DNA of 64,000 nt from Callaeas wilsoni (GCA_013398955.1 VWPU01005228.1:11642-75641); one strand, 5' to 3'; shown: positions 12,398-26,259, counted from the first letter of the stretch. Notes: generated by a model not told the origin, from the sequence alone. Numbers and translations: made by a program.

Positions 12398-13894
12398 AAG
12401 GTGGAAATTTAGATACAGGAAGTTTGAACTATTGTAGTCTCCATGGTCTAACAATGTCAGCATGAATTTGTGATGACCAGTGGATATAGGGGAAAAAAGT
12501 TCATGAAAAATAGCTTGAATTTTTTCGCATACTATAGGTAGAGCAAAAAACCTTCATTCCTGAAATCTTGTCTACTCTTCCAAACTCTTAAGGCCAATAT
12601 TAAAATATTTATTTCTGAGAAGAGAAATGAAAAAAGAAAAAATTTTTACTTGTTGTGTGCGCGGGAAGTAGTGAAACTCTAGTCTTTTGTTTTCTTTGCT
12701 AAATAATAATGAATGCTTCTCTGAAAACAGGTTTTTTTATGCCATAAAACAGAACAAGCCGATAGGTACACTCTAAGAACAGGAGTGTTCTGGCTGAGCT
12801 TAGAGACCATATATGGGGGACACAATCAAATAGCAGTCACAATCAGTACCATGATCATGATAATTCCTGACAATGATAATCTCTTTTTTTTGTAGATTTT
12901 TTCATTCGTGGATATTTTATGATTTGGGAATAATGTGAACCTAGAAAACTACAAAAACTGTCTAAAAACAAGGGGAAAATTTCAAACCCAAATCAATATT
13001 CTCATCTGTTTGTCATTGCAATTACTTATATTGATCTATCAAATATAACAGATTTTTATTATGAACCAAAGGTGTTTCCAAGGTGATAGTGATAGTGATG
13101 ATGCTGAGGAACTTATAAATGAGGAAGAGAGAGTAGTATTAATAGATATGGTCTGTATATATTTGTATAATGTTTAGAATAGGTATATATACATGCATAT
13201 ATATATCATTTATATAAATACTTATGAAATACGTGTACATAAACTCAGGCACGTTTTCCTTGATTCCTAGATTCTAGAATGATTTAGAGATGGAAGCATT
13301 TCTGCTGTCATGAAAGAAAGAATATAGTTTCTAGTACTTAGGCTAGAAGAAGTAAACATTTGAAAATGGAAACCCTGAAGGTTCAAAACTATTACACAAA
13401 CAGAGAGAATTGAAAATGTGTTTTTAAAATGCATGTTGTTGACAATTCCAAAAGCTGTAGTCATATGACCCGCATGTCCAGCAGGGATTTTTCACAGAAT
13501 CCCGTTGAAAAGATGCACCTCTTGGGAACAAAAAGAACATCTAAGGCCTTAGGGCAGCACTAACTCTAACTTGCAATAGAATCTTAGGCCGTATTCCTCT
13601 TCTATCTTTCCTTATAAAATATATTGCTAGCACTCTAGAAGTAATAAACCTACCTAAACCAGACAGCAAGAGCAACAGATGTGTTATTTAGACTGAATTG
13701 AATTTATGCTGAAAAATGTGACTGTGCAAATTTTTATAATTAAAAGTTAAATTTTTTAACTTCTTGAGCAAAAACAATTATGATAATATATGCTGTGATC
13801 TGTCACAGGGTTATATGCTGTTTAAACTGCACACTCTGTGAACCTCTACAGTATAAAATAAAGACATAAATAAATGTATACATTTACACACAGA

Positions 13895-13933
13895 ACGTGT
13901 ATGTGTGTGTGTGTGCGCGTGCGTATATATGTA
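13895..13933. repeat. TG/CG/TA alternating dinucleotide tract
   Basis: Thirty-nine bases alternate purine and pyrimidine without interruption. They include (TG) repeats followed by GCGCGTGCG and then TATATATG. The CG-containing core makes this the strongest Z-DNA-type candidate in the window. It is probably length-variable as a microsatellite. Confidence 0.92.
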
Positions 13934-14539
13934 ATTGCATTTTTTTTTAATTTTAAAGGACTGATTTCCATAAGAGATTTATTTGATCAAATACTGTTTT
14001 AAAAATGCTTAGTCTACACATTATTTTTCAGAAAATTTTTTATTCCACTTTCTCATGCTGTCAAATATAACTTGAACAACCACTAATTGAGCAACTAACT
14101 CATTAAAAGAAAAAAAAAGTATTTGGTGCTGCATAAGGTCCAGGAAAACATCATTTTTCCTACTAAATATAGAAATTGGTGTGAAATAACATTGCTGCAA
14201 TGTGTGCCAAACTGTAGCTTTGTCAGCTCAACATTTTAGCTCTTCATCAGAGTGAGTTGGCTGTTGGCACTCAGTGGAGTTTCTTTGAAGATAGATAGCT
14301 GCTTGATCTCTCAGCTTCTGGAAACTTTTCTGGTTTTAATAAGTGGAAAACAAAACAGTAGTTTTGGGATTACTCAATGCAAAATTGTAACAAGGAACTC
14401 ATTGCAAATATAAGTTTTGTGGTTAATGCACATGCCAGAGTAGTGTTCCATCAATTCTTTTTCATCTACGTTAGCTTAGCAGTGCTACATTCTAATGAAA
14501 GTCCAAGAATATTTTTATTTATATTCAGATCAGGAGATG

Positions 14540-14950
14540 GTGCCAAAACACGAACCAGCGGCAGGGGAGACATATAGGAAGGTAGATAATTAATCCAACA
14601 TGATTAACAAAGGTACCTCACTCTTTACTCCTCGCACAGGCATGTTCAGAAATGGGTTTGTGTCTTTTTGAGACAAAAGAGGTATGGCAGCAGAAAATTC
14701 AGGCCACTGAATGGAAACCAGGCAGAAGCAGCAATGGCAAAGCCCCACAGCTGGGGCCAGCCCAGCCGCCGGGCACTGTCTCAGCATGTCCTGCGTTGGC
14801 AGGAACAGTAACTGGAGCCAGCATCTGATCGAGCAGCAGGTTACTGAGGGGAATCAGTACAGCAGCAGATGTGTGTTAGGAGAGACCTGGCAGGCTATGT
14901 GTGATTCAAAAACTGGCAGGAAAATTCACTGAACAGAGCCAGGGCTTTGA
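14540..14950. other. GC-richer island, possible decayed LTR, unassigned
   Basis: This block is clearly richer in G and C than its flanks and contains runs such as GCTGGGGCCAGCCCAGCCGC. The composition contrast resembles inserted retroviral LTR DNA. I see no TATA box and polyadenylation signal in order, no terminal repeats and no target duplication. A 73-codon plus-strand frame (14,711-14,932) and a 65-codon minus-strand frame show no known domain. It could equally be a short unique GC-rich segment. Confidence 0.35.
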
Positions 14951-17900
14951 CTGGGAAACCATTGAAAAGATAAAGAGGAAAGGGGTTATATCCAGGCTGT
15001 ATAGTCAGATTTCAACTGTCAAGTTTTCTTTTCTCTCTGTGACCATAATAATTGAACATAATGACTACTAATAAATTACTGGTGAAAGAGAATCTCTTGC
15101 ACGTATGAGAAAGTCTCTAGCCCTCTTCATTTGAAAATAAAGTGGTATTCTGTAGATAAAGACACATACATTTTTAAAGCATGGTAAAGTTTTTACTTGC
15201 CAAAGGGATTTCTCACTGTTATGGGGGAAATACTTGTGTCCTAGTGTTTGTCATGCTAGAAATAAAAATAGCTTTTGTGAAGAAGAAACAGCATTAAACA
15301 GACTACTACCCTTCTTACCCCTTTTTGGCTTACATAACTACCTGTCCTACAACATCATTCTCTCTCTTTAGTGATTACTTTTCCTCCCAGGATCTGTGCA
15401 TATCAGATATTTACTGTCATACTGACTAAAATTAATTTCCCAGAAATTTGCAAAGCAATCATATTCATAATGTTTGCTAAAGAGATCCAAATATGCAAGC
15501 CATACAAATAGAATGTAATTAAAAACTGTTTCAGGAAGGTTCTGTTGGCATCCCCCTCCCTACAGATCAAGATTATTTTTTTTATCTCAAAGCCTCAGCT
15601 GATGTTTCTGTAGTTTGTATTGTCCTAAAGAAGAATAGATGAAAGGGTCCATTGAACAAATTTTGATTTGAAAATAAATAAAAACATTTGGTTTCCAGAC
15701 AGATAACCACATAAATCTTACACTAAAGGTTACAGATGCCTTATCTCAAGGTCAGGATTTAGCCTTTCCATAATATTGGATGATTCTTTGCTACTATCTT
15801 GTCACACTATAAAATATAAATCTAAATCTATGAAATATAAATCATATGCCGTAAATAGAAGGTACTGACTCAGTACCCTATAGAGGTTTTTTTCAATTTT
15901 TTTTTCTTTCCTCTTTCTGTCAGAAATCATTTTGCCTGAATTCAGCTGCTCCTCATTCAGAAACTCACTATGTACACCTTGGTAATGAAACTTGTTAACT
16001 CATTGGAAAGACACCCTAATTTACAATTTTTATAAGTGATCGTAGTGATATCTTAGACACTCTCAAGTATCCAGTTTTGCCTCTAACTGCTGCTACAGAG
16101 ACAGAGTGAATCTTTTCTAGTCCATGTGTCATATCTACCAACAGCAGGGAAATGTCTTGAATAGCCTCAGGTGTCTCTGGTCACATTAGTTTTAAACAGA
16201 TAAATCTGTTCTTTTGTGTCTGCTAGAGGATAATTTGATTACTGTATAAGATCAAGTGGTTCAGGAAAAAATATTTAAAAAGTATATATACATACATCAT
16301 CTTTCTTTTCTGCTGAAGTATGGTCTCTCTGCAAACTGAGATAGTTTGGCAAAAACTAACTCTGGTTGAAAAGATTAATTTTTTTTCTGTGTTCATAATG
16401 ATAATTGATTTCTCAAAGTGTGACTCAGTAAAAGAGAGAGAGTTTTTGTATTATTATTTTATTTTTGCCAGGAATTTCATGAAATGCATAGGGTTACTTA
16501 TTTCTTATTCCTGAGTCCTGATCAGAGTAAAAACAGGAAACCTACATATTTACCTCCTGTGGTACAGATATTTTCTTCAGAAGCATTTATGAAAAATTTG
16601 AGGAAATTGGATCTTAGAAACGTGGATAATTTAGATTTTGAAACTCACTCATGTATGCCTCTACCTTTGTGGTCATGTGTCAGTGATTTATTCCTTTGTT
16701 AAGCCTATTTGATATGGCTGGTTTTTTTCTCTTTTCTGAATAGAACTGATCAATTTCACTTTCTTTCTTTTGTTAAACAGGTTACCATAAAATCAGCTGT
16801 TGTTATCCTAACACTGTACAGATATAGCATGTTCAAATACTGTATTTTTACATATATGTGTATTATAGTTTAGTACAGTAGTTACCTCTATGAACTAATC
16901 TGGTGTCCTTGAATGTTTTTACACAGTTTTTTGCATTCCATAAAAGAGACAATTTTACTTCCTCTTTTCTTCGTTTCTGTACTATCAGATAATGAAATGT
17001 GAGGGAGTCTTATCAGAGAACTTGAAAGGCAAATACTTCATTTTAAGAAAAAAAAATTAAATAAGTGCAGTATCCCCCTTGATGTACTTAGTGCTAGGAT
17101 GTTTTTCATGGAAACATGGGTTGTGATAACTGAATTATTCCATAAAGATCGTTATTTGGATCATGCTTTCTAGTTTCAAAGTCAAGCTTTCTCCCAGGAT
17201 CAGCAAAGTTAAATGTGCTTTCAAGTCACTGTTTTGTACAGTTAGAAGTTCTAAACTAGACAGCAGTATTGTTTGGGCTTCTGTTTTCAAAATCAATCAT
17301 AAATATGTATATTCACTTACAGGAAACATTATTATCTCATCTAAATATTTTTGATGTCATAACAATAAACAGAAAATCATAAACCAGAAATCAGAAAATC
17401 AGTGTAAGTTGTGTTTGAAAATAACTTGAACATACATTGAAGATGTGTTTTATTTTTGTTCCGGTTTATATCTAAATTTTTAAGGTTTTGCTATCAGAAT
17501 GAAATATAAGTTAAGTTACGCTAAGCAACTTAACATGTCATGTTCAGATTCCTTCATAACTGTATCTTTGAAGATCGATAGATAGATGCATACATATGAA
17601 ATGTGTCTATTTCAGTCAAAATGTGTTCCAGACTGTATCACTTTAAATGATGTTTTAAAATTACTGGATAGGGGTTTTTTTCGAAATTATTTTTTTAAAG
17701 TTTGTATTCATAAAATCATTGAATCGGTTTAGTCTTGTTCCTTTGCAAATCTACCTTATGGCACGGTGAGTATTCAATATGCTCAAGGAAGTGTTTGATT
17801 AGCTTAGTATTTCAAAATTAATACTAATTATGGAATGAAGCTCTCCTTTTCTTTAAATTGCAGTTTTTGCCATTCTGTACATAAAGCCATTGTTTCAAAC

Positions 17901-18475
17901 TAAAGTTCACAGCAGGCAAAGTTTTATTAACATTTTAGTTGCTTCTGTAACAGAAAGCTTATTCATATTTAGTCTATACATTACATGTCCTTGTATTACA
18001 GTGATCACTTTAATTGAAAATAGCTTAGAGAAAGCAGGTAAAAAAGATCTGGAAAATGTTCATAGACCGTATTTCCAGTTGACTACAAAGAATTCAAGCA
18101 CAAGACACATTTAGCTGGATTTCTATCATCTACTCTCAACTATTCATGCTATAAAACTGGATCCAGGGCTATGCATTTCTGAAAACTTGAGCCACCCGAA
18201 ACTAAATGGATGTATGAAATTGTCACTAAATGTTCTTTCTCTGTATGCATTTGTCAAATATTGACCATTGATGCCATTACTTTTCAAACTGGAAAAATGT
18301 TTGCGGCAAAGTAGACACCTAACAGACATCGAATCTTGCAGAGCAGCTGAGTCTAACTCTATGATGCTGTTAGAAGTTTTAGGATGCAGTACTAATAAGC
18401 TGCAGAATCCCGCATCACCTTTTTAAAAAACAATGTATGTGATTCAGAGTAATACTGCAGAATTTCATTCATTCT

Positions 18476-18523
18476 TTCATTCATTCATTCATTCATTCAT
18501 TCATTCATTCATTCATTCATTCA
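18476..18523. repeat. (TTCA)12 tetranucleotide microsatellite
   Basis: Twelve perfect TTCA units (48 bp), preceded by two imperfect units from about 18,464. The uninterrupted array suggests it is variable in length. Confidence 0.97.
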
Positions 18524-21500
18524 AAAAGTGAAGGGCAAGCAGCAAAGAGAAAATATAAGTTTGAATTGATATATGTACATATACACATACAGAACAGGTA
18601 AAAGAATGACAGAGAAAGGAGATTCTGTGAGAGAGATTATTTTTTGAATATATTCAGTCATTTATTTGAAAAAGTATCTTCATTTATTTCTAACTGGATG
18701 GTCAGTTGATAATGAGTAATCCAGAACTATCGTCTGAGATATGTGGAATGCCAAAAGCTACTAAAATCCTCCCTTATTGTTTTCCTATGATTCAGACTGT
18801 TGGTACCACAGGTGCCAATTTATTCAGGCTGCTACTTGTTTTGAGTCAGCCTGGATTTTATGCTTTTTAATAGCTCAAAACAATATAAGTAATATGAACA
18901 GAGAGGATGAGGCATAAAACTGGCCACCAAGTGGCCATTAATAGCTTGCGTGTGATAAAAAAAGTATTTTTTTGTTTTGATTAATTTTTGCTTTATTTTC
19001 ATCTCCAGTAAAAATGCATCCATCTTTTCTTGTTCATGTTTGAATTTTGTAAACTTTTCTTTGTTCTTCCCTTAGTCTGATAAATGATGATTTCAAAAAA
19101 TTCTATTTGCTCTGGATACGGACTCCCTCTAAAAGTGTAACTGCTTTTAAAATATTCAACCACATGGTGCATGCATTCCTTCAAGTACCTGAAAAATATG
19201 ATGGTCTAAATTGGGTCATATTTCTCCAAAACTTTTTCCAAGCATTTTTCAACATACAGAAAAGTACAATGGAAAGCTATCTTGAAAATTAAAAAAAAAA
19301 AAAATTTGCTTTTTACAAGCAGGCTTAACTTTTGCTATGTTTATATGACAGAGGCCTCATGACAACAACTATTCTGTAAATACAAGGGTCAAAGCAAAAT
19401 ATTCTCCCTCTCATTGATGATTTTATGACTTTGGAATATGAAGTCATATCTTCAAAGCTAGAAACTGATAATGTGAGGCATTTTTAGGTCCAAAGGTTGC
19501 ACTAAAATGTAAAACTTATGCATTAGCTTTTTGTAAAAAAAACCAAAAAAAACCTCCAACCCAAATATTTTGGCAAACATCTCTCATAAAACTATATGAG
19601 GTCACTTATATTCCTTTCCTCGTTTTGATAAAGTAATCTATTTTATTCTACCAGGTAGACTGTTGGGAAAACAGCCTTGATTCAACACCCTGTTTTTATT
19701 ATTTCCTTTATTATAACCATTGCTTTGAATTTTCTGGCAACTTCAAGTATACACTAGCTCTCTACATTATATTCAACAGACTTTGGTCACCAGCACCAAG
19801 ATTCTCTCATTCTCCTCCTCTCAATTATAATTTTGATAACAAGATGATCAAGTGTGCCTTTTCCTCTGGCTAAGCTCTTTACCACCTTCTCTAATAATGC
19901 ATCACTCTCCTTCATAAAGAGTCCATTTATTACTGAGTGAGTCAGAACTAAGAGCATACACCCAGCTGAAATTCCAGAAAGTGCCCTAAAGATTTTTCAG
20001 AAATGCATAGGAACATATATCTGAATATTACAGGCATATATTAGGGTGTAAAAAGTTTGAACAACTTTAGCATCCATTCTTCATTTATTTTTTTTAAGCT
20101 TAATCATATAAACAAGGTAAGTTCTCTGTTTTCTCAAATTTCAATTCCATTGTCATTTTAAAGCTTTGGAAATAAGTGTTTGCCCTAATCTCTATCTTTT
20201 CTCTGTTTTTATCAATTATGTATGGATCTTGCTCTCTGATGATCAAGTGATGTGAAACATCAAACTAAGTTTTTATTGTGCAAATGAGATAGAACTATCT
20301 GACTTCTAATGACTTCTATGTCTCCTTGAATTATCCTATATCTCACTTTGTGTACAGATAATTTAGATGATTGATAATCATTCTTTGTTATTTTTGCATT
20401 ACAAAAAAATCTCCTCTCCTTTTGTCTGTAAGAATAAGTCAATCATTGAATTTTGTGAAGATCTCTCCTTTCTTTTTTTTTAACCTATGTTAGAGGGTGT
20501 ACTAATTCAACTTATTTTGAATTCATGTATAGCTTGAGTACCATTCAAACTAGACTTCATGTATGCTACCGTTGTACAACTGATGACAGTGTTCAATATT
20601 AAATGTATTTAATCACAAAAAAAAGAAATATTTGAAAGAATTTAAAATGGAGGTATAATTTTCCATGCTATTTTTCATGTTTCAGAATGTCCCTTACACA
20701 TTGAAATTTATCTCAAATGAGCCAAGAACACAACCTGAGGTGTTTCATCTCGGGTAGCCTGCTTGATTTTGTCCTGGTGATGTGGTAAACATCATACTGA
20801 ACAAGGGTGGTCGCTGCTCAAAGGAAAAGATGAAAGGATGACAGATTTGAACTAGAGACAAGAGGATAGAGCAGTTTTGTTCTAGTCAGAAATAACATCA
20901 TAAATATAACTGAAAATTGCTTCTTGAAGTTGGGTTCGTCTCACCCGACTTTATCACATGGCTAAAGTTTGAACTAGTTGGTTAGATCCCTTTTAATACA
21001 AATAAATTAGTACTTGCAGAGGCTCTTTACAAAAATAAATTAAGAAGGAAGGAATAGCCCTTTGGAAAGACTTGTCTCCCTTCACTGACTGAAACAAGAT
21101 ACCAGACAAATGGATGTCTTTAGGTGACTGATAGCAAGCTTAGGTTAGATAAACAGAAAATACACAAATGAATTCTGAGAAACATAGAAAAAAGAAGAAG
21201 GAAGACTTAGTCTTGATTAAAAATTAATTTTTTTTTTTTTTTTAAAGGGAAAAACTTGTTTCCAAATCTAATGGCAAGAAATATTAGTTCCGTGCATGCT
21301 AGAAATTGGGAGTTCATAAAATGAGACAATTCAGAGAAATGAGAAAAGAGGTAGCAATGATACTGTCAGTATTTCAGTCACTGACATCTTCATCCTCATT
21401 AAATGAGCTACTTTGCATAACAGCACAGCTTCCCTCAAATGGAATAGGAATATGAATACAAGCCATGCTCTTTTCAAACCAGTGCTGCAGGAGTAAGGAA

Positions 21501-22379
21501 TTCCGCCAAGGGCCAAACCACTATTTCCGCTAACATGACAATGATGATACTTCAAAATAATCTTTTGTTCTTCTTATCAAATCATTCTGCTAATTGCTTA
21601 TTAGAAAGGCTCATGGCTGTTAATGAAGGGGAATGAGTTTGATTTTCTGAATGACCAGCATCATCCTTAGGCAATCACAAGAGACTATAGGTTGGTTTTG
21701 GTGTTGACGGTTTTGATTTGGCTTTTTTTGTTCTTCATTTTATTTAATTTATCACTATAAATTTATATTTATATTGAGGAAATCTTTCTTTTAACACATT
21801 CACAATTAAAATTTGGGTTGATTTTTCTCAAAGCAGTATGTTGTATAAGTAAACTTACAATGTCTTTTTTCTGCGGTTGTAGTTATTTATTTAAAAGTCC
21901 TCATGACTAAAATTTTCTATTCAGTCCACAGTCAGTGTCTTCAAGAGCTCTGAATTCTCTGAGTGCCTAGACCAAGAAACAAGGGAATCTTCTCCAGTAT
22001 GCAGTTAAACTATTAATCAATAATGTTTCCACACTTGCACTGGAACTTTATAAATTGGTTTGTACACTAATTACACAGAGAGCAGAATAAAAGCTCTTCC
22101 AAGATTTTTCAGGAAGGTTCAGTTAAAAAAGCCTTTTGATTTAGGTTCAATTTAAAAAAAAGTCACAAATGCACACATACAAAAAATGGGAAAGAATTGA
22201 TAAAAACAAAACCCTGGTATTTTCAAGTAATTAGTGTAGTGTTCAATAATTATATAGTTCAGTTCCATAATGTTTTTCTTCAGTAGGGCCTGTGGAAACT
22301 GTGAAGACTGGCCATGTCTTATCTAAAGTAACTCCTTGCCATTGCAGACTCAGCAAGTGCTTGTGGCAGTTTGGTGTTG

Positions 22380-22925
22380 TGGTGAATGAACCAACCAGGA
22401 GGCCACAGAGCCCAGAAAAAGAGGTTTGGTGGGCTGGTACCAAAGAGTAAACCCCCCTTTTGTGAAGATGGCTTCTGCCTTTGAATTCCTAGGATTCCTG
22501 AGGAGGGTTTGGTCTGCCTGACAGACAAGTTGACAGACACACCTTGTATCCCCTAAGGAAAGGTAGCCAGACCTTCCCCACCTTCCCCCTCTTCCTATAG
22601 GTCCCTGCTATGTCATGCTCTTTCCCTTCCCTATATCCTTTTAAGAAGCCCCTCAGTCTCTAATCTCGCTCTCTTCGCATCCGGTCCCCTTCGAGGGAGC
22701 TTCTACAATAAACCCTTGGAACACCGGTCGAAGGGCCTCCTCTGCTCATTTGTTTCTGGTCACGCATCGGCTATCTATAAGCCCCAGGCACGCTAGGCGG
22801 CGTTCCCTCCACCGCACGGGCTGGGAGGCTGGCAAGTGAGGCACCGAAGTGCCACAGGGTGTTCTCACTTTGTGTTGGACATTCCGGAACATGCTGCGCC
22901 CCCCCCAGCCCAGCCAGTGTGCCGG
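22380..22925 (+). mobile_element. LTR-like segment, probably solo LTR; ends unresolved
   Basis: A GC-richer block in AT-rich DNA carries LTR-type signals in order: a possible start TGTGGTGAATG at about 22,378, a pyrimidine-rich segment, a TATA-like CTTTTAAGAAGCC near 22,640, and AATAAA at 22,707-22,712. About 200 bp of GC-rich downstream sequence follow. Two boundary solutions compete. One is TG...CA ends with a 4-bp GTGT duplication, ending near 22,917. The other is an AGTTTGG match on both sides (near 22,370 and 22,937), which gives an end that is not CA. No gag, pol or env frame follows. I infer a solo or partial LTR on the plus strand; the family is not recognised. Confidence 0.5.
22707..22712 (+). 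promoter_or_regulatory. Polyadenylation signal AATAAA of LTR-like segment
   Basis: AATAAA lies downstream of a TATA-like element by roughly 70 bp, a common LTR arrangement. On its own the hexamer is frequent by chance in AT-rich DNA; the local GC-rich context makes it more credible here. Confidence 0.45.
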
Positions 22926-25900
22926 CGTATTAATATAGTTTGGTTTCCTCTTTTCTACAGGCACATAGCAGTTTAGCTGCTTGAGGACTCCAGTGCTTTG
23001 AACGCTTTGTTGGCTTAGCATATGGAATCAGAAATAAATTATTGTCTTCTTTCTGGTTTTGACCCTAAGACTGGCAATGTCTAATGAAGAAATAAGCATG
23101 GTCAGGCAACTGTGGAAAGGATTCAGTGATCAGAAGGTTCCCATCTCCACAGGATACTTTCCCAGGCGGACATTCCAGAACATACCTTGAAGGACGGTCC
23201 TTTTAATTACTCTAAATGAAATTGTATGAAATCCATTTCATGTTATAATAATATCATAAATAATATAATTATAACAATATTTAGTGACTAATGCTTCTTG
23301 AGATAAACTATATTTCCATATTAAATAAAAATGTCGTGTATTGTAATATTGTGAAGTACAAAGCTCCACTCATGTCTTTACCCTCTAGACCTCAGGTTTT
23401 AGTACCTAGAGGAATGATTTCCTACCTTTCTGATGTATACCCAAAATGTCATGTTCTACAAAGTCTTTTCATAAAGATACTGAGTGTGAAGGAATGACTG
23501 AGTGAAGTGTGTTTCCCTGTATTTTAAAAAGAGTATTACAGGTTGGTGCATCACATCCTCACCTGATTTTGATTTTAAATATTTTGGACCGTGATTATTC
23601 ATAATTTTTCCCCAACTTTTTTGTTTTGCCATATTGGTGGTCTTTCTGCAGCTATTTTTGAAATCCAGCTCATGTAAGGAAAAATGCAGCTTGTTATACA
23701 GAATGTTCAAGTTTCTAATTAGGAAAAATGAATTGCAGTTATAGTACATCCCCAGATTGTATTAATATTTAATTTCTTAACTTCCTACATCAAGGATTAA
23801 TCAGAGGAAAACTTGTTCTGAATACTAATAAATCAAAATAGGAAATATTGCAAAGGCATTTCTAAATTACACATAACGATTATATTGACAGGCAAAACTC
23901 CCCAGAAAACTAGTGTATCATATCTGTATGCAAAATAAATATTTCTAATTTTCATCTCTTTAAAATAAAGTCTTTGTATTGCAACATTCTAGGTTGTAGC
24001 TACAAATACAAATTTTCTGATGAATTCTTTGTCCTCTAGTTGACATGGCCAACTACATACAGTAGGAATGTCTTCAGTTTTATTGCTTAATAATTATGCT
24101 GGCAAAAATCCTGAGATAGCAAAATTACCCTTACTATGGTTTCAACAAGGTAGACATAGTCAAAGGAATTTTCCAATTTACAGAATTCAAGTATTGTATT
24201 GAGAATATTTGATTCTGGTCAGTGGACAGTGTGATCCATGAAGATGTCTCTTAGGTATGTTTTTTCTCACTGCCACCTCTCCTCTCTCTCTTAGCAGTCA
24301 TCCTGGAAGACTAGTTAAGCTGGGTTGAACTTCTGGTTTTAACAAATTTATAATGCAGCTTTTATGTTTCAGAGTATCTTGGATAATATATTTCTTTGTT
24401 GCTCCGGAAATACAAAGAACTAGATTATACTTGTAATCAACTAGTTGAGAATTCACTCATTTAAAATTCATGTCAAGCTGACATTCTGTAATGAATCTTC
24501 GTTCAATGTGAGGATGTGGGAGAGAAATGTAGTCAAAGTGATATAATTTATAGGTGCTTTAATTTAATTCAGTGGCAGCAAATCTGTCATCTCCCCATGG
24601 TATCTTTCAGGCTAAGACCTGAACTTTAAAAGGAGTTTAAAGATTTTGTTTCCTTTTGGTTAGGTTAAATAATTTGTATCCGCACCTTCAGTTTTCATTG
24701 TTGCATGCTTTAAGGTGTTCCCTATATAGTCAGAATATTTGAAGAAGAGACTTAACAAAAAGCTTTGTCACTGCAGAAACACAGAAATATCTTTATTTTT
24801 ATCCTCATCTGTTTTAAATGTACCAGATAACTGCTGCCTAACTGTTGGACATCCATTGCTAAGTGTCCTAAATTTTAAAGCTCTTTTTATTTAGCTGCTG
24901 CAATTTAAATCAAAAAAGGGTTAAGTTCAGTTGACACATGGGTTAGAAAAGTCCAGGCATATATATCAGAACAGAGGAACTGAGGAGGAACGCAATTTAC
25001 CAGATCAGCTTGATGAAAGCGCCGTTGTGAAAATTGGTTCAACATACAGATTATTCAGTTTTCTGATAAGAAAAAAACCCTAACACATAGAAGTGCAGAT
25101 TTTATATAAAACACCAAAAGTTAAATAATAACCCTAACAGTACTGACTTTATCAGCAAAAGAAAGGTAGACAGAATCAATAGATGAAGAAATTTTTTATT
25201 AGATTGTTCCTATTACAAACTTAAATGCTATGAAATCTTTTTTATATCTTTCAGCATTAGTATTTTGATTCAGAAAAAAAGTAAGAAGGAATGGAAAAGT
25301 CAGATATAACATTGTAGAACCAAGGATTCTGCAAGGCCAAGGACTATTATGGTGTGTAGGGTGGATGACAAAAACATTAAAAACATTTCCTGCAATGTTT
25401 TAAACAAATACTCAAAACATGTAATTAAATTATTTTTAACACACGGAATCATCTCAGTCTGAGAAGTAAAGGAATAATATTGCCAACTACTAAAATAAGA
25501 TACTGTCTAAAGGAGAGGATTAGTGACTTGACCTCAAACCCACTGTAAGGATATGTATTTTTATGGTAGTGTGTTGAAAAATTATGAAAAATTACTGTTA
25601 TCAGTGTTCTGTGCCCAACCAACCTGCTGTAAAAGACCAGTGTGTTTGGAGGTGAGTTGATACATGTGTTTGGAGGTGAATTTTACAGGAATAACTCTGT
25701 TCATCTTGGCAATAAATTATGCACAGCACACCACAGGCCTTTCCTGCATTAGTTGTGACTCAAATTGGAGAAGAGGATATTTGATTAAAAAATAATCCAA
25801 TGTTATTTGGATTGCTATTATCAATATGGCAATTTTTGAGAGCAGAATGTTACCTTTAATTCACTAGATCCAATACTGTCAGTATGTTAACTGTAATTTG

Positions 25901-26259
25901 TTTGTTTGTTTGGCAAAAATAAGCTTTACCTCAATAAATCTCAACAGATTTGAGAAGTTGATAAATGCAATTAATTTTGGAGTTTTAGCAACAGATTCTG
26001 GAAGATTGTGTTTATTAAGCTTCTTTTTGCTCTTTCATGAATAGAGCTTCAAATACTCTGGATTTTTCCTTCTATCAAGGCACAATTGTCTAACTACAGA
26101 GACTTTAGCCTTCAGAAGTAGATATAACTGTGCAAAAGACAGGAAAAGACAAGGCCCTGCAGTGTGTTCTTTCTGTTCTTGGAGAATTTATTGCATATAA
26201 ATGGCTGAGTTGGACAGAAAAGATTATCACCATATGGTTTATTGGTTAACTCTTCACAG
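22926..26259. other. AT-rich non-coding stretch
   Basis: No gene recognised in about 3.3 kb. GGACATTCCAGAACAT at 23,168-23,183 repeats 15 of 16 bases of a motif at 22,877-22,892, so the inserted DNA may extend to about 23,200. A 15-bp direct repeat lies at 25,641-25,679. The longest open frame is 97 codons (minus strand, 23,456-23,749), with no motif. Confidence 0.5.
25641..25679. repeat. 15-bp direct repeat with 24-bp period
   Basis: TGTGTTTGGAGGTGA occurs at 25,641-25,655 and again at 25,665-25,679, both exact. It is a small local duplication. Confidence 0.9.

Larger units (their letters stand above)
7066..13480. other. AT-rich non-coding stretch with small repeats
   Basis: No gene recognised in about 6.4 kb. 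It holds a 21-T run (8,883-8,903), a 13-bp tandem duplication (8,971-9,000), a promoter-like CCAATATAAAGG (9,208-9,219), a CG-containing palindrome (10,574-10,587), and a second 13-bp duplication (12,372-12,397). The block 9,170-9,650 is somewhat GC-richer than its surroundings but I could not assign it to a repeat family. The longest open frame (114 codons, minus strand, 8,690-9,034) reads through the T run and has no motif. Confidence 0.55.
13481..22378. other. AT-rich non-coding stretch with microsatellites
   Basis: No gene recognised in about 8.9 kb. Named items inside it are the TG/CG tract (13,895-13,933), a GC-richer island (14,540-14,950) and the ATTC microsatellite (18,476-18,523). 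Homopolymer runs occur at 19,291-19,303 (A) and 21,228-21,243 (T). All open frames are under 75 codons and none shows a domain. Confidence 0.55.

Noticed and set aside
20920..20965. GTTGGGTTCGTCTCACCCGAC region as a tRNA-like arm
   Set aside because: The stem has a mismatch and no acceptor, D or anticodon arm can be placed around it.
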